This document shows positions 1-8,472 of a stretch of 64,000 bases of DNA, piece after piece. Source of the DNA: Anaerocolumna chitinilytica (GTDB taxonomy: Bacteria > Bacillota > Clostridia > Lachnospirales > Lachnospiraceae); assembly GCF_014218355.1 (NCBI RefSeq), contig NZ_AP023368.1, forward strand, positions 4,527,501 through 4,591,500. The letters are read 5' to 3'. Every line of letters begins with the position of its first letter. Position 1 is the stretch's first letter. The notes below the pieces were generated by a model, which was not told the origin of the DNA, did not search any database, and was given only the letters and a program-made list of their open reading frames with translations. A program made the translations under genes and the position numbers.

Positions 1-485
1 CTAACACGATTCATTACAACAATACCAACTGCTAATTTTCCGTTGTATGCTTCTCCGCCGGCTTCACAATAGATTAATGCGGAGAGTAATCTTAATTCAG
101 CTTTACTGTAATTTACGGTAGCTTTTACAGTAGCTTTTGCTGTAGTCTTTTTTGTAGTTGTTTTCTTTGTTGTTTTTACAGTAGCTTTGGTTGTTTTCTT
201 TGTTGTCTGTTCTTTTGTTGTTGTGCTGACAGTTGCCTTATCATCCTTTACAGTAGCAGCATCTGCATCTGTTACATTACTTTGTTCTGTGGAAGTTGTT
301 GTACTGTCGGCTACGGTTGTTATATTCGTATCAGCCAAAGTAGTTTGTGCATCGGCTGTTTTATCTATAGTCTCTGTATTTGATGTTGTAATCTGATCTT
401 CTTCTGCTGCATATGTGTATATATTAGCAAAACCAGCTAAAAATATTCCCGCTAACATACACAATAGTAACTTTCTGAATTTCAT
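1..485 (-). CDS. SleB-type cell wall hydrolase, N-terminal part (cut by window start)
   Basis: Reverse-strand reading frame that runs off the left edge; about 161 residues are visible. It begins with a signal peptide (basic MKFRK start, hydrophobic core to about residue 25, then AA-E-E). A long Thr/Lys/Ala-rich low-complexity linker follows to about residue 125. The last visible stretch, with LLSALIYCEAGGEAYNG and VVMNRV, matches the start of the SleB/CwlJ Hydrolase_2 domain, whose glutamate in the (Y/A)CEA context is the expected catalytic residue. The start is supported by AAGGAG at 489-494 and by a strong upstream promoter. Proteins of this type cleave peptidoglycan or spore cortex; a role in vegetative wall turnover is equally possible. 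The C-terminal catalytic part is outside the window. Confidence 0.8.
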   Translation of the reverse strand, partial: MKFRKLLLCMLAGIFLAGFANIYTYAAEEDQITTSNTETIDKTADAQTTLADTNITTVADSTTTSTEQSNVTDADAATVKDDKATVSTTTKEQTTKKTTKATVKTTKKTTTKKTTAKATVKATVNYSKAELRLLSALIYCEAGGEAYNGKLAVGIVVMNRV

Positions 486-594
486 AAAAGGCTCCTTGTT
501 GTTGGCATCCGCCACATAATTTTTTCTTGCAAATTATTACGGGTTTTGAACAAGTGTTAATGACCAGTAATAATCAATTAATAATTATGTAACA

Positions 595-623
595 ATTATA
601 ACATACCATTTTTAGGATTGCAA
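595..623 (-). promoter_or_regulatory. sigma-A-type promoter for the SleB-type hydrolase
   Basis: On the minus strand TTGCAA (618-623) and TATAAT (595-600) are separated by exactly 17 bp, giving a 5' leader of about 100 nt before the start codon at 485. Seen directly; activity is inferred. Confidence 0.65.
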
Positions 624-756
624 GCCTTTATCTAACATTTTGTAATAATTCTGTAATCTTTTTGACGTAAACTTGACATTATCCGGAGGACATCCCTTAA
701 AAAAAGTCTGTAAACCCGCTGTTTTCCTGTGTTTTATCCTCTGACACAAATAGGTG

Positions 757-1830
757 TTAACGATACATTTCTTTGTAATAACTTTGATAATCCCCGTTTG
801 TAACTCGTTCCATCCATTCAGAATTCTCCAGATACCACTTAATTGTCAGGCGGATACCATCCTTAAAGCAAGTTTCCGGCTCCCAGCCAATTTCACTTTT
901 AATCTTATCCGGTGCTATGGCGTAACGGCGGTCATGACCTTTTCTGTCAGCCACATAGTGAATCAATCCTTCGTTTATATGTGCTTTTCTGATATCATCT
1001 TCTGGCAAGAGTTCCTGCAGGGTTTCAAGAATCAATGAAATAATCTCAAGATTCTGTTTTTCATTATGTCCGCCTATGTTATATACTTCGAAAAGTCTTC
1101 CTTGTTCCATTACCATATCAATTGCCTTGGCATGATCCGCTACATAAAGCCAGTCCCTTACATTCTTGCCGTCACCGTATACAGGCAGCTTCTCTCCCTT
1201 TAAGCAGTTATTAATCATAAGAGGAATAAGCTTCTCAGGAAATTGGTAGGGTCCGTAATTATTGCTGCATCTTGTAATATTAGCCGGGAACTGAAAGGTA
1301 TCCATATAAGCCTTTACCAGCATATCTGCTGAGGCTTTACTTGCCGAATAAGGGCTATGAGGATCCAGAGGGGTAGTTTCATAGAAATAGGTGTCTCCTT
1401 CTTCCAAGGAACCATATACTTCATCTGTGGAAACCTGCAGATATCTCTTATCTGCTTTATATCCGTCTTCTATCTCCCATGCGGTCTTGGCTGCTGTTAA
1501 TAGATTCAGAGTTCCAAGGACATTGGTACTGACAAAAACTTCCGGATTACGAATGCTTCTATCCACATGGCTCTCCGCAGCAAAATGTACAACGCGGTCA
1601 ATTTCATATTTCTGAAAAATTTCCAGTATGGCATCTTTATTTCTGATATCTGCTTTAATAAAAGTATAACCTTCATTATTTTCGATTGCTTTTAAGTTCT
1701 CAAGATTTCCTGCATAAGTCAAATCATCCACATTGATAATATGTATATCCTGTCCGTACTTTTCAAACATATAGTGTATATAATTAGAGCCGATAAAACC
1801 TGCTCCTCCTGTAACCAGATATGTTCTCAT
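757..1830 (-). CDS. rmlB: dTDP-glucose 4,6-dehydratase
   Basis: Converts dTDP-D-glucose to dTDP-4-keto-6-deoxy-D-glucose, the second step of dTDP-L-rhamnose synthesis in the cytoplasm. It is a 357-residue extended SDR with the N-terminal NAD-binding GGAGFIGSNY motif, the STDEVYG motif carrying the family's Thr-Asp-Glu triad, and Y-x3-K (YSASK). Full length for RmlB. It is the last gene of an rmlA-C-D-B series on the minus strand and lies 101 bp after rmlD. The product probably feeds rhamnose into a cell-surface polysaccharide. No clear terminator was found after it. Confidence 0.95.
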   Translation of the reverse strand: MRTYLVTGGAGFIGSNYIHYMFEKYGQDIHIINVDDLTYAGNLENLKAIENNEGYTFIKADIRNKDAILEIFQKYEIDRVVHFAAESHVDRSIRNPEVFVSTNVLGTLNLLTAAKTAWEIEDGYKADKRYLQVSTDEVYGSLEEGDTYFYETTPLDPHSPYSASKASADMLVKAYMDTFQFPANITRCSNNYGPYQFPEKLIPLMINNCLKGEKLPVYGDGKNVRDWLYVADHAKAIDMVMEQGRLFEVYNIGGHNEKQNLEIISLILETLQELLPEDDIRKAHINEGLIHYVADRKGHDRRYAIAPDKIKSEIGWEPETCFKDGIRLTIKWYLENSEWMERVTNGDYQSYYKEMYR

Positions 1831-1931
1831 GGTTTATGCTCCCATTCTGCCGCAGTTTCCCGTAAGACGGCGGCATCCTTTCTACTGTTTTACTGCTTGC
1901 TTGCAAGTTTCTAATCCAAGTGCTTTCGCTC

Positions 1932-2804
1932 CTACTGAGCCTGAGTATCTAAATATTCTTTTAAGGCATCTTTCCAATTCTTCATATGGTAACCCATATC
2001 ATTTAGTTTCTTTGTGCTTAGAACAGAATAAGGAGGACGTTTCGCAGCAACACGGTATTCCTCCGTGGATATAGGAGAAAGATTGACCTCTTTGCCTGTC
2101 TGTTTAAAGATTTCGGCAGCAAATTCATACCAGGTAGTTACTCCCTCACATACTGCGTGAAAAGTACCGACTTCATCCGTATCAATTAAAAATCCCAAAG
2201 TTCTTGCCAGTTCTAAGGCACTTGTCGGACAGCCATACTGGTCTGCCACCACTTTGATGTCTTTCCCTTCCTCCGCCAAACGGAGCATGGTCCTTACAAA
2301 ATTCTTTCCTTCACCATAAAGCCAGGCAGTCCTCACTATCTGGTAATTATCACATATGTTCTTAACAAATTCTTCTCCCGCAAGTTTTGTACTTCCGTAC
2401 ACGCTCTTCGGGTCTGTTTCATCCTCTTCCTTATAAGCTTCTGTTTTCTCTCCGTTAAATACATAGTCCGTAGAGATATGTATAAGCCTGGCCTCTACTG
2501 CCTGCGCTGCCTCTGCTAAGTGCTTGGGGCCAAGGGCATTAATGGCGTAAGCTCTATCCTGGTCACTCTCACACAAATCTACCTGGGTATGAGCCGCACA
2601 GTTTATGATTATCTGTGGATTCAGCTCCTGAATCAGATTCATTACCCCCATTGGATTGGTGATATCTAACTTTATCGGGCAATAAGCAGAAGATTCCAAA
2701 ACACAGGTATTAATCAATGTAATATCTTCTCTGTTCTTTAATAAATCATTGATTGCAATTCCCAGCTGTCCGTTAGCACCAGTTATCAGTATTCTGCGTT
2801 CCAT
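1932..2804 (-). CDS. rmlD: dTDP-4-dehydrorhamnose reductase
   Basis: NAD(P)H-dependent reduction of dTDP-4-keto-L-rhamnose to dTDP-L-rhamnose, the last step of the pathway. The 290-residue protein has the Rossmann motif GANGQLG at the N-terminus, the HISTDYVFNG motif and YGSTKLAGE with the catalytic Tyr-x3-Lys. Length is normal for RmlD. It starts 15 bp after the rmlC stop, so the two are surely cotranscribed. Confidence 0.94.
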   Translation of the reverse strand: MERRILITGANGQLGIAINDLLKNREDITLINTCVLESSAYCPIKLDITNPMGVMNLIQELNPQIIINCAAHTQVDLCESDQDRAYAINALGPKHLAEAAQAVEARLIHISTDYVFNGEKTEAYKEEDETDPKSVYGSTKLAGEEFVKNICDNYQIVRTAWLYGEGKNFVRTMLRLAEEGKDIKVVADQYGCPTSALELARTLGFLIDTDEVGTFHAVCEGVTTWYEFAAEIFKQTGKEVNLSPISTEEYRVAAKRPPYSVLSTKKLNDMGYHMKNWKDALKEYLDTQAQ

Positions 2805-2819
2805 ATTTTTAACCTTTCT

Positions 2820-3374
2820 TTATTGTTTTTCAATACTCTCTAATCCACCTGCCGCTTTGTCCTTTTCTGACAGGATTATCTCCATACCTTCTTCTATGGG
2901 CCAATCGATTCCAATAGAAGGATCCTTATAATAGATTCCATCCTGGTCTTCCGGATGATAAAAATCCGAACATTTATAAACAAACTCCGCTTCTTCTGAG
3001 AGTACTAAAAAGCCATGGGCAAACCCTTTGGGAACAAAGAATTGCTTCTTATTCTCAGCACTTAAGAGTTCACCATGCCATTTCCCAAAGGTGGGTGAGC
3101 CTTTTCTGATATCCACAGCTACGTCAAACACCTCTCCCTTTATCACTCTTACAAGCTTTGCCTGAGGGTAATTAATTTGATAATGTAACCCTCTTAATAC
3201 TCCTCTTCGGGAAGCAGATTGATTATCCTGTACAAAATCATCTGTAATTCCTGCATTTTTAAAGTCTTCGTAATTGTAGGTTTCCATAAAATATCCCCTG
3301 CTATCACCTAATACATTCGGCTCGATAAGAATCAACCCTTCTATACTTAATGGTGTAAATTGAAACTGTCCCAT
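2820..3374 (-). CDS. rmlC: dTDP-4-dehydrorhamnose 3,5-epimerase
   Basis: Epimerises dTDP-4-keto-6-deoxyglucose at C3 and C5. It is a cupin protein of 184 residues with the family landmarks DNQSxSxxGVLRGLHYQ (catalytic His in RGLHYQ) and VPKGFAHGFLVLS. The start MGQFQF at 3374 is preferred over an in-frame codon at 3416: it has a purine-rich AAGAAAGGGG ribosome site and gives the normal N-terminus, while the longer version would overlap rmlA. Confidence 0.94.
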   Translation of the reverse strand: MGQFQFTPLSIEGLILIEPNVLGDSRGYFMETYNYEDFKNAGITDDFVQDNQSASRRGVLRGLHYQINYPQAKLVRVIKGEVFDVAVDIRKGSPTFGKWHGELLSAENKKQFFVPKGFAHGFLVLSEEAEFVYKCSDFYHPEDQDGIYYKDPSIGIDWPIEEGMEIILSEKDKAAGGLESIEKQ

Positions 3375-3396
3375 TCTATCCCCTTTCTTGCTGCTC

Positions 3397-4266
3397 CTAC
3401 AACCCGTCTGCCACATCTATCAGATATTTCCCATAATCCGTCTTAAGTAAAGGCTGAGCTAATTTGAGCAGCTGCTCTTTGTCAATAAACCCTTGTTTAT
3501 AAGCAATCTCTTCAATACAGGATATATAAAGGCCCTGTCTTTTTTGAATAGAAGCCACAAAATTAGAAGCCTCTAACAGGGAATCATGTCCGCCTGTATC
3601 AAGCCACGCCATTCCTCTGCCCATAGTTTCTACGTTTAATCTGCCTTTTTCAAGATATGCATTATTGACAGCGGTGATTTCAAGTTCTCCTCTGGCAGAG
3701 GGCTTAATGGATTTAGCGATTTGAACTACCTCATTATCATAAAAATATAGTCCCGGAACAGCGTAATTAGACTTCGGATTCTCCGGTTTCTCTTCAATAG
3801 AGATAGCCTGTCCTTTATCATCGAATTCCACAACACCATATGCTTTGGGATCTCTTACATAATATCCGAAAATTGTCGCTCCTTCTTTTCTTGAAGCTGC
3901 TTTATGCAAGGTATTGCTGAAACTTCTTCCATAGAAGACGTTATCCCCTAATACCAGAGCTACATTATCCTCCCCGATAAATTCCTCACCAATGATAAAA
4001 GCTTCGGCTAATCCTCTTGGCTCTTCCTGTATAGCATAGGAGAAGGACATCCCAAGCTCTGCTCCATCACCTAATAATTCTTCAAATACCGGCAGATCTC
4101 TTGGTGTTGATATAATAAGGACCTCTCTGATACCTGCTAACATTAACACAGATAACGGATAATAAATCATCGGTTTATCATAGATTGGAAGTATCTGCTT
4201 TGATACTGCCTTTGTTACCGGATACAATCTGGTTCCGGATCCCCCAGCCAAAATTATTCCCTTCAT
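3397..4266 (-). CDS. rmlA: glucose-1-phosphate thymidylyltransferase
   Basis: Forms dTDP-glucose from glucose-1-phosphate and dTTP, the first step of dTDP-rhamnose synthesis. It begins with the nucleotidyltransferase signature [11 protein letters not shown] (with the key Arg) and contains the [10 protein letters not shown] motif with the metal-binding Asp. It is 289 residues, typical for RmlA. The start at 4266 follows GAAAGGAAA; an upstream in-frame codon at 4317 would add 17 residues absent from the family. It is the first gene of the rml operon, and rmlC follows after a 22-bp gap. Confidence 0.95.
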   Translation of the reverse strand: MKGIILAGGSGTRLYPVTKAVSKQILPIYDKPMIYYPLSVLMLAGIREVLIISTPRDLPVFEELLGDGAELGMSFSYAIQEEPRGLAEAFIIGEEFIGEDNVALVLGDNVFYGRSFSNTLHKAASRKEGATIFGYYVRDPKAYGVVEFDDKGQAISIEEKPENPKSNYAVPGLYFYDNEVVQIAKSIKPSARGELEITAVNNAYLEKGRLNVETMGRGMAWLDTGGHDSLLEASNFVASIQKRQGLYISCIEEIAYKQGFIDKEQLLKLAQPLLKTDYGKYLIDVADGL

Positions 4267-4317
4267 TTTCCGCTTTCCTTTCTCCCCGCTGCTTATGGTA
4301 TACGGGCTTGCTTGCAA

Positions 4318-4632
4318 CCCTCCCGGAAGAGGAGCATTACTTAAATCTTTTGCATTTTATATTTTTTTACCTTAACGGTTCTCGTTTTTTTATTTGTAAT
4401 AAATTCCCATAAGCTAGTCTCTATAGTATTATAATATACTTTGACCTAATTTTGTACCCTTTTTTTACGGAAAAGCCGGGATTTACATCACATATTTCAG
4501 CAAAATGCTACAGTTCTTCAATAAAATCAGCATATTAACAGAAAAGAGGCTGTCACAAAATAAAGCCCAGCGGAGTATGATTTGTCTCACAACCGCTGGA
4601 CTTCCTTTTACGACAGCCCATTTTACAAAAAT
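4318..4632. other. intergenic region between the rml and uronate operons
   Basis: 315 bp without a credible gene. It contains the leader of rmlA, an AT-rich stretch with possible -10 hexamers near 4430, and the hairpin at 4548-4618 listed separately. I see no reading frame with a supported start. Confidence 0.6.
4548..4618 (-). terminator. nested hairpin downstream of the uronate operon
   Basis: Inner stem AAGCCCAGCGG (4563-4573) pairs with CCGCTGGACTT (4593-4603). An outer stem GGCTGTC (4548-4554) pairs with GACAGCC (4612-4618). It lies 15 bp after the stop of the gene ending at 4633. On the minus strand the inner stem is followed by TTTATTTT, as in an intrinsic terminator. The outer arms also resemble transposon-type inverted ends, so a tiny MITE is a second possibility. 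Confidence 0.6.
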
Positions 4633-5421
4633 TTATGCTTCTCTTCCGTACACTTCCATCTGTGTCAGAGCGGGAAAGGGAGAGGGGTCATCTGCCTTTA
4701 TAAGGTGATGTAATACCAGCCACTCTATTTTCTTCTCTTTTAACACTAACACATGTGCCTTCTCACTCTTTTCCAGTTCCCAGTCCATTGAACTGCCATC
4801 GGAAAAGGTCAGCGTAACCCTCTGCCACCAGTTATCATGCGGAAAGTCTGCTCTTGTGTATAGGTATATTTTCTCGGCTATAATGCTTCTTCCAAATTCC
4901 AGTTTGAACTCCGCATCATCTCTTCTATTAATCCCCCAGGAAGAATAGGGCCATTCTCCATGGGAGCGGTTCTCTGTAATACCGTCTATTGCATTTTTTG
5001 CTGCAAAAACCGCTTCTCCTCTTGTCTCCACATTGGCTGTTCCATGAGGATAACAACCGGTATCTCCATGCTGGTCCATCTTATTTAACGCAAGGTTACG
5101 GTAGTTCCTCTTCTCTTCTTCAAAAGCTTCTTTAACTGTAATAAGATGAATATTTCCAGTAAAAGCTTTGGGAGAGATTGATAGTCTTGCGTCTCCAAAT
5201 GGTATCTGATAAATAATTTCATTTCTTGTGATGTATACCGTGGAAGCTCCAATAGCATCATCAATACTGACATGGAGATTGCAATTCTTCATATCTGAAT
5301 TGATAACTATTTTATCTCCCTCGTTGTATTCTTCCTTGTACACAAGATTGACTTCACTTTCTCCACTGCTGCAGGCAAGTAAACTCCCATCCTTATCTAA
5401 TACTTTAAGCTCCAGCTGCAT
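4633..5421 (-). CDS. carbohydrate-binding-like protein of the kdu operon
   Basis: 262-residue protein with no signal peptide. The N-terminal half (about 1-110) is predicted beta-rich with no motif I can name. The C-terminal half (about 115-260) looks like a discoidin/F5-8-type galactose-binding fold: it starts near RNLALNK, contains AKNAIDGITENRSHGEWPYSSWG, and ends with a jelly-roll-like stretch including DNWWQRVTLTFSDGSS. That module commonly binds sugars. It lies 108 bp after kduD on the same strand, which points to a role in pectin or uronate oligosaccharide handling. The lack of an export signal is odd for a simple binding module, so an enzymatic or intracellular role cannot be excluded. 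Function unknown. Confidence 0.6.
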   Translation of the reverse strand: MQLELKVLDKDGSLLACSSGESEVNLVYKEEYNEGDKIVINSDMKNCNLHVSIDDAIGASTVYITRNEIIYQIPFGDARLSISPKAFTGNIHLITVKEAFEEEKRNYRNLALNKMDQHGDTGCYPHGTANVETRGEAVFAAKNAIDGITENRSHGEWPYSSWGINRRDDAEFKLEFGRSIIAEKIYLYTRADFPHDNWWQRVTLTFSDGSSMDWELEKSEKAHVLVLKEKKIEWLVLHHLIKADDPSPFPALTQMEVYGREA

Positions 5422-5529
5422 ATATGCTTCCTACCATTCCTACCAGATTTTCTTTATAAATACACTTATAATAATTTTATTTTTAAAAAAATGTACCCGT
5501 TATACACATGGATTCTTAAAGCGGCTGTC

Positions 5530-6318
5530 TCAACCGGGCTGCTTGCCAATGTACGCTAAAATACCGCCGTCTACATATAATATATGTCCATTTACAAAGT
5601 CAGAAGCATCGGAAGCAAGAAATACCGCCGGTCCCATTAAATCCTCTGTCTTGCCCCACCTGGCGGCAGGCGTCTTAGAAATGATGAAATCATTAAAGGG
5701 ATTACCCTTAACTCTTAACGGAGCTGTCTGGGGTGTCTCTATATAACCTGGTCCTATGCCATTACACTGGATATTGAATTCTCCATATTCAGAAGCAATA
5801 TTCTTAGTTAACATCTTAAGTCCGCCCTTAGCCGCCGCATAAGCAGAGACAGTTTCTCTTCCCAGCTCACTCATCATTGAACAGATATTAATAATTTTAC
5901 CATGCCCTTTTTTTATCATGGAAGGTATCACTGCCTTTGAAACAATAAAAGGGGCATTTAAATCTACATCAATTACCGCACGGAAATCTTCTGCAGACAT
6001 TTCTACCATAGGTATTCTTTTGATTATTCCGGCATTATTAACCAAAATATCCACTACTCCCACCTGCGCTTCGATCTGTGCCACCATCTCGTTTACTTCA
6101 TTCTCTTTGGTAACATCACAAACATAGCCATGGGCTTTAATTCCTTCTGCTTCATATGCCGCAAGACCTTTATCTACAAATTCCTGTTTAATATCATTAA
6201 AACAGATTGTTGCTCCCGCATCGGCATAACTTTTTGCTATAGCAAAACCAATACCGTAAGAAGCTCCGGTTATCAATGCAACCTTACCTTTTAATGAAAA
6301 AGTATCTAGAATATTCAT
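5530..6318 (-). CDS. kduD: 2-deoxy-D-gluconate 3-dehydrogenase (KduD-type SDR)
   Basis: NAD-dependent short-chain dehydrogenase that, in pectin and glycosaminoglycan breakdown, reduces 2,5-diketo-3-deoxygluconate to 2-keto-3-deoxygluconate. It has the cofactor motif GASYGIG, NNAG, a Ser about 13 residues before the catalytic Tyr (ICSMMSE...), and Y-x3-K in YAAAKGG. It is 262 residues, normal for KduD. The start at 6318 sits behind AAGGAGG; an in-frame codon at 6342 adds only eight residues and lacks a site. It follows kduI by 53 bp, and this pairing makes the KduD call firm. Confidence 0.88.
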   Translation of the reverse strand: MNILDTFSLKGKVALITGASYGIGFAIAKSYADAGATICFNDIKQEFVDKGLAAYEAEGIKAHGYVCDVTKENEVNEMVAQIEAQVGVVDILVNNAGIIKRIPMVEMSAEDFRAVIDVDLNAPFIVSKAVIPSMIKKGHGKIINICSMMSELGRETVSAYAAAKGGLKMLTKNIASEYGEFNIQCNGIGPGYIETPQTAPLRVKGNPFNDFIISKTPAARWGKTEDLMGPAVFLASDASDFVNGHILYVDGGILAYIGKQPG

Positions 6319-6371
6319 TTCAAAACCTCCTTCAATGTTCATAAACTTCGATATACTGTTTATATCCGGTA

Positions 6372-7199
6372 TTACCTTAATGTACCAAGGCTCACACCGT
6401 CCATATCATCGAAATCCTGATTTTCTCCAAGCATTCCCCAGATAAAAGAATAGGCTTTGGTGCCGCAGCCTGAGTGTATGGACCAGCTGGGAGAAATAAC
6501 CGCTTGTTCATTGCGAACCACAATGTGTCTTGTTTCAATCGGTTCTCCCATATAGTGGAAAACCAGTGAATCTTCTGAAAGGTCCAGATACAGATAGGCC
6601 TCCATTCTTCTGTCATGGGTATGACAGGGCATAGTATTCCATACACTGCCGGGCTTTAAGCTGGTTAATCCCATCACTAACTGGCAGCTTTCAATTTGTC
6701 CCGGAAGAATATACTTCGTTATCGTTCTGTGATTCGACTGTTCCAGAGAACCAAGTTCAACACGTACACAATTTTCAGGTTTTATATGCACGGTAGGATA
6801 TGCTTTATGTGCGGGAGCACTGTTATAATAGAACTTAGCAGGCTCATCCTTCTCTTTGCTGCTAAAGATAACCTCCTTGGCACCCATTCCGATATACATT
6901 CCATCCCTGCTCTTTAAGGTATATTCTGTACCATCCACTCTGATAGTGCCTTCTCCGCCTACATTGATTACTCCCATCTCCCGGCGCTGCAAAAAATATT
7001 CAGCCCGGATTTCTTCTCCCGGCGTAAGCATTAAAGAAGTAATGGGCATGGCAGCACCTATAATGATTCTGTCAATATGACTGTATACACTTGTGATTTC
7101 TCCCACCTTAAACAGATTCTCTACGAGAAATTCTTCCCTTAACCTTTCCGTTGTGTAGTACTTAACATCCTTTGGTGATGAAGCTGTTCGAATCTCCAT
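6372..7199 (-). CDS. kduI: 5-keto-4-deoxyuronate isomerase
   Basis: Isomerises 4-deoxy-L-threo-5-hexulose uronate (5-keto-4-deoxyuronate) to 2,5-diketo-3-deoxygluconate. It is a 275-residue cupin, the usual KduI length. The C-terminal half holds the metal-binding motif TMPCHTHDRRMEAYLY and a second His in SWSIHSGCGT. It is the first gene of the operon kduI-kduD-4633 gene and is divergent from an AraC regulator. The start is supported by GCGAGGG upstream. Confidence 0.93.
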   Translation of the reverse strand: MEIRTASSPKDVKYYTTERLREEFLVENLFKVGEITSVYSHIDRIIIGAAMPITSLMLTPGEEIRAEYFLQRREMGVINVGGEGTIRVDGTEYTLKSRDGMYIGMGAKEVIFSSKEKDEPAKFYYNSAPAHKAYPTVHIKPENCVRVELGSLEQSNHRTITKYILPGQIESCQLVMGLTSLKPGSVWNTMPCHTHDRRMEAYLYLDLSEDSLVFHYMGEPIETRHIVVRNEQAVISPSWSIHSGCGTKAYSFIWGMLGENQDFDDMDGVSLGTLR

Positions 7200-7280
7200 T
7201 TATTTACCCTCGCTTTCTTTTCTATGAAAATCATAACCTATATTACCAAATATTGTATTAATAGTTATTTCTGTAAATCT

Positions 7281-7357
7281 CTCAAACTTACTTACAAACT
7301 GCTCTTATTGAAACTGTCCTTGTGGCTACTCTAAGTTTGTGAGTAGAAGTTTGTGAA
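7281..7357. promoter_or_regulatory. candidate AraC-type operator repeats between kduI and its regulator
   Basis: Four copies of AGTTTG(T/A)(G/A)A(G/A): two on the minus strand (7281-7288 and 7291-7300) and two on the plus strand (7334-7343 and 7348-7357). Each pair is in tandem at 12-14 bp spacing, and the pairs point toward each other. This arrangement suits an AraC-family dimer controlling the divergent promoters. Binding is inferred. Confidence 0.4.
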
Positions 7358-7468
7358 TTGAAGTGTGCAGGCATGAACTTGCATGTGAAACATAGTTTTC
7401 ACACAAGCTTTATAACAAGAGTATATCATACTATTTATACGAATTCCTGTCATTTCCCGCTTCAAAAC

Positions 7469-7497
7469 TTGATTATATTGAACTGCCTTGTTATAAT
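7469..7497 (+). promoter_or_regulatory. sigma-A-type promoter for the AraC regulator
   Basis: TTGATT (7469-7474), 17 bp, TATAAT (7492-7497). The expected start point near 7504 lies inside the ribosome site of the ATG at 7512, which favours the ATG at 7563 as the true start. Confidence 0.6.
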
Positions 7498-7562
7498 TGA
7501 AAGGAGCTGATATGCACTTTTGTTCTTACATCTATTATTTAACCAGAAAGGAAAGTTCATCC

Positions 7563-8423
7563 ATGAAAGAAGTCACCTCCTGCAAAGAAGCAGTAGAATC
7601 CTGCATAAGCCAAAAATACTTTGCCGTGGCACACCTGTACCAGGAAGAAAAGCCCATGAATATGCATATTCACGACTGCTATGAAGTGTATTACTCGATC
7701 TCCGGCGGAAGGCAGTTCCTGATTGATGACCGCTTCTATCAGATACAGCCGGGTGATGTCTTTCTCATCAATAACTATGAAAGTCATTACCTCTCACAAA
7801 TAGACAGTATGGTTCATGAAAGGATTGTTCTCTCCATTCATCCTGATTATGTTAAAGAAATATCTACCCCGTCAACAGATCTGAACTATTGCTTTTCCTA
7901 CAGAGAAACCGGATTTTCCCACCGAATCTCTCTTGATAAGGAACAGCAGCAGCGTTTTCTTTACTTTATTCATAAAATTACAAGTCCTGGAGGTTTTGGC
8001 ACGGATGTTCTGGAAAGAAGCGCATTTATGGAACTGCTGCTATTCCTGAATAAGGCTTTCTATGCGAATTGCAGCCAAATCGTCGGAGATGAGGACTATA
8101 AATACAATGTGCAGGTAGATCAAATCCTGGTATATATTAATCATAATATCAGTGAACCTATTACCATTGAGCATTTATCCAGGCAATTCTTCTTAAGTGA
8201 GTCCTATATCTGCCGGATATTTAAAGCAGCAACCGGCACTACTATTAATAAATACATTACTGCCAGAAGAATTACTATTGCCAAAGCACTTTTATCCGAA
8301 GGAAAGACTGTAAATGAAGTCTGTGAAGAAAGCGGCTTTCATGATTACAGTAATTTCTTAAAATCCTTTACAAAAGCAGTGGGAATATCTCCGAAGAAAT
8401 ATTCCCAGTACAGTACAAAATAA
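7563..8423 (+). CDS. AraC-family regulator with N-terminal cupin
   Basis: 286-residue transcription factor. An N-terminal cupin-like sensor (about 20-110, with HIHDCYEVYYSISG and PGDVFLINNYESH) is followed by two AraC helix-turn-helix units at about 190-286 (LSRQFFLSESYICRIFKAATG and VCEESGFHDYSNFLKSFTKAVG, then SPKKY). It is divergent from kduI, so it probably senses a uronate intermediate and controls the pectin genes. Start at 7563 (AAAGGA upstream) was chosen because of the promoter position; the ATG at 7512, also with a good AAAGGAG, would add 17 residues. Confidence 0.85.
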   Translation: MKEVTSCKEAVESCISQKYFAVAHLYQEEKPMNMHIHDCYEVYYSISGGRQFLIDDRFYQIQPGDVFLINNYESHYLSQIDSMVHERIVLSIHPDYVKEISTPSTDLNYCFSYRETGFSHRISLDKEQQQRFLYFIHKITSPGGFGTDVLERSAFMELLLFLNKAFYANCSQIVGDEDYKYNVQVDQILVYINHNISEPITIEHLSRQFFLSESYICRIFKAATGTTINKYITARRITIAKALLSEGKTVNEVCEESGFHDYSNFLKSFTKAVGISPKKYSQYSTK

Positions 8424-8472
8424 TATTCTGTTGATTCAGGCTTATTGTTGCCATTTACAAGTCTGTAAGTGA

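Noticed and set aside
187..396. Val/Ser-rich plus-strand frame
   Set aside because: It is the complement of the Thr/Lys-rich linker of the SleB-type hydrolase; no ribosome site.
5228..5746. 172-codon plus-strand frame opposite the kdu genes
   Set aside because: Antisense to two well-supported genes, no ribosome site, composition of a shadow frame.
7512..7562. Upstream ATG as start of the AraC regulator
   Set aside because: It has a good ribosome site but would leave almost no leader after the consensus promoter at 7469-7497; kept as an alternative only.
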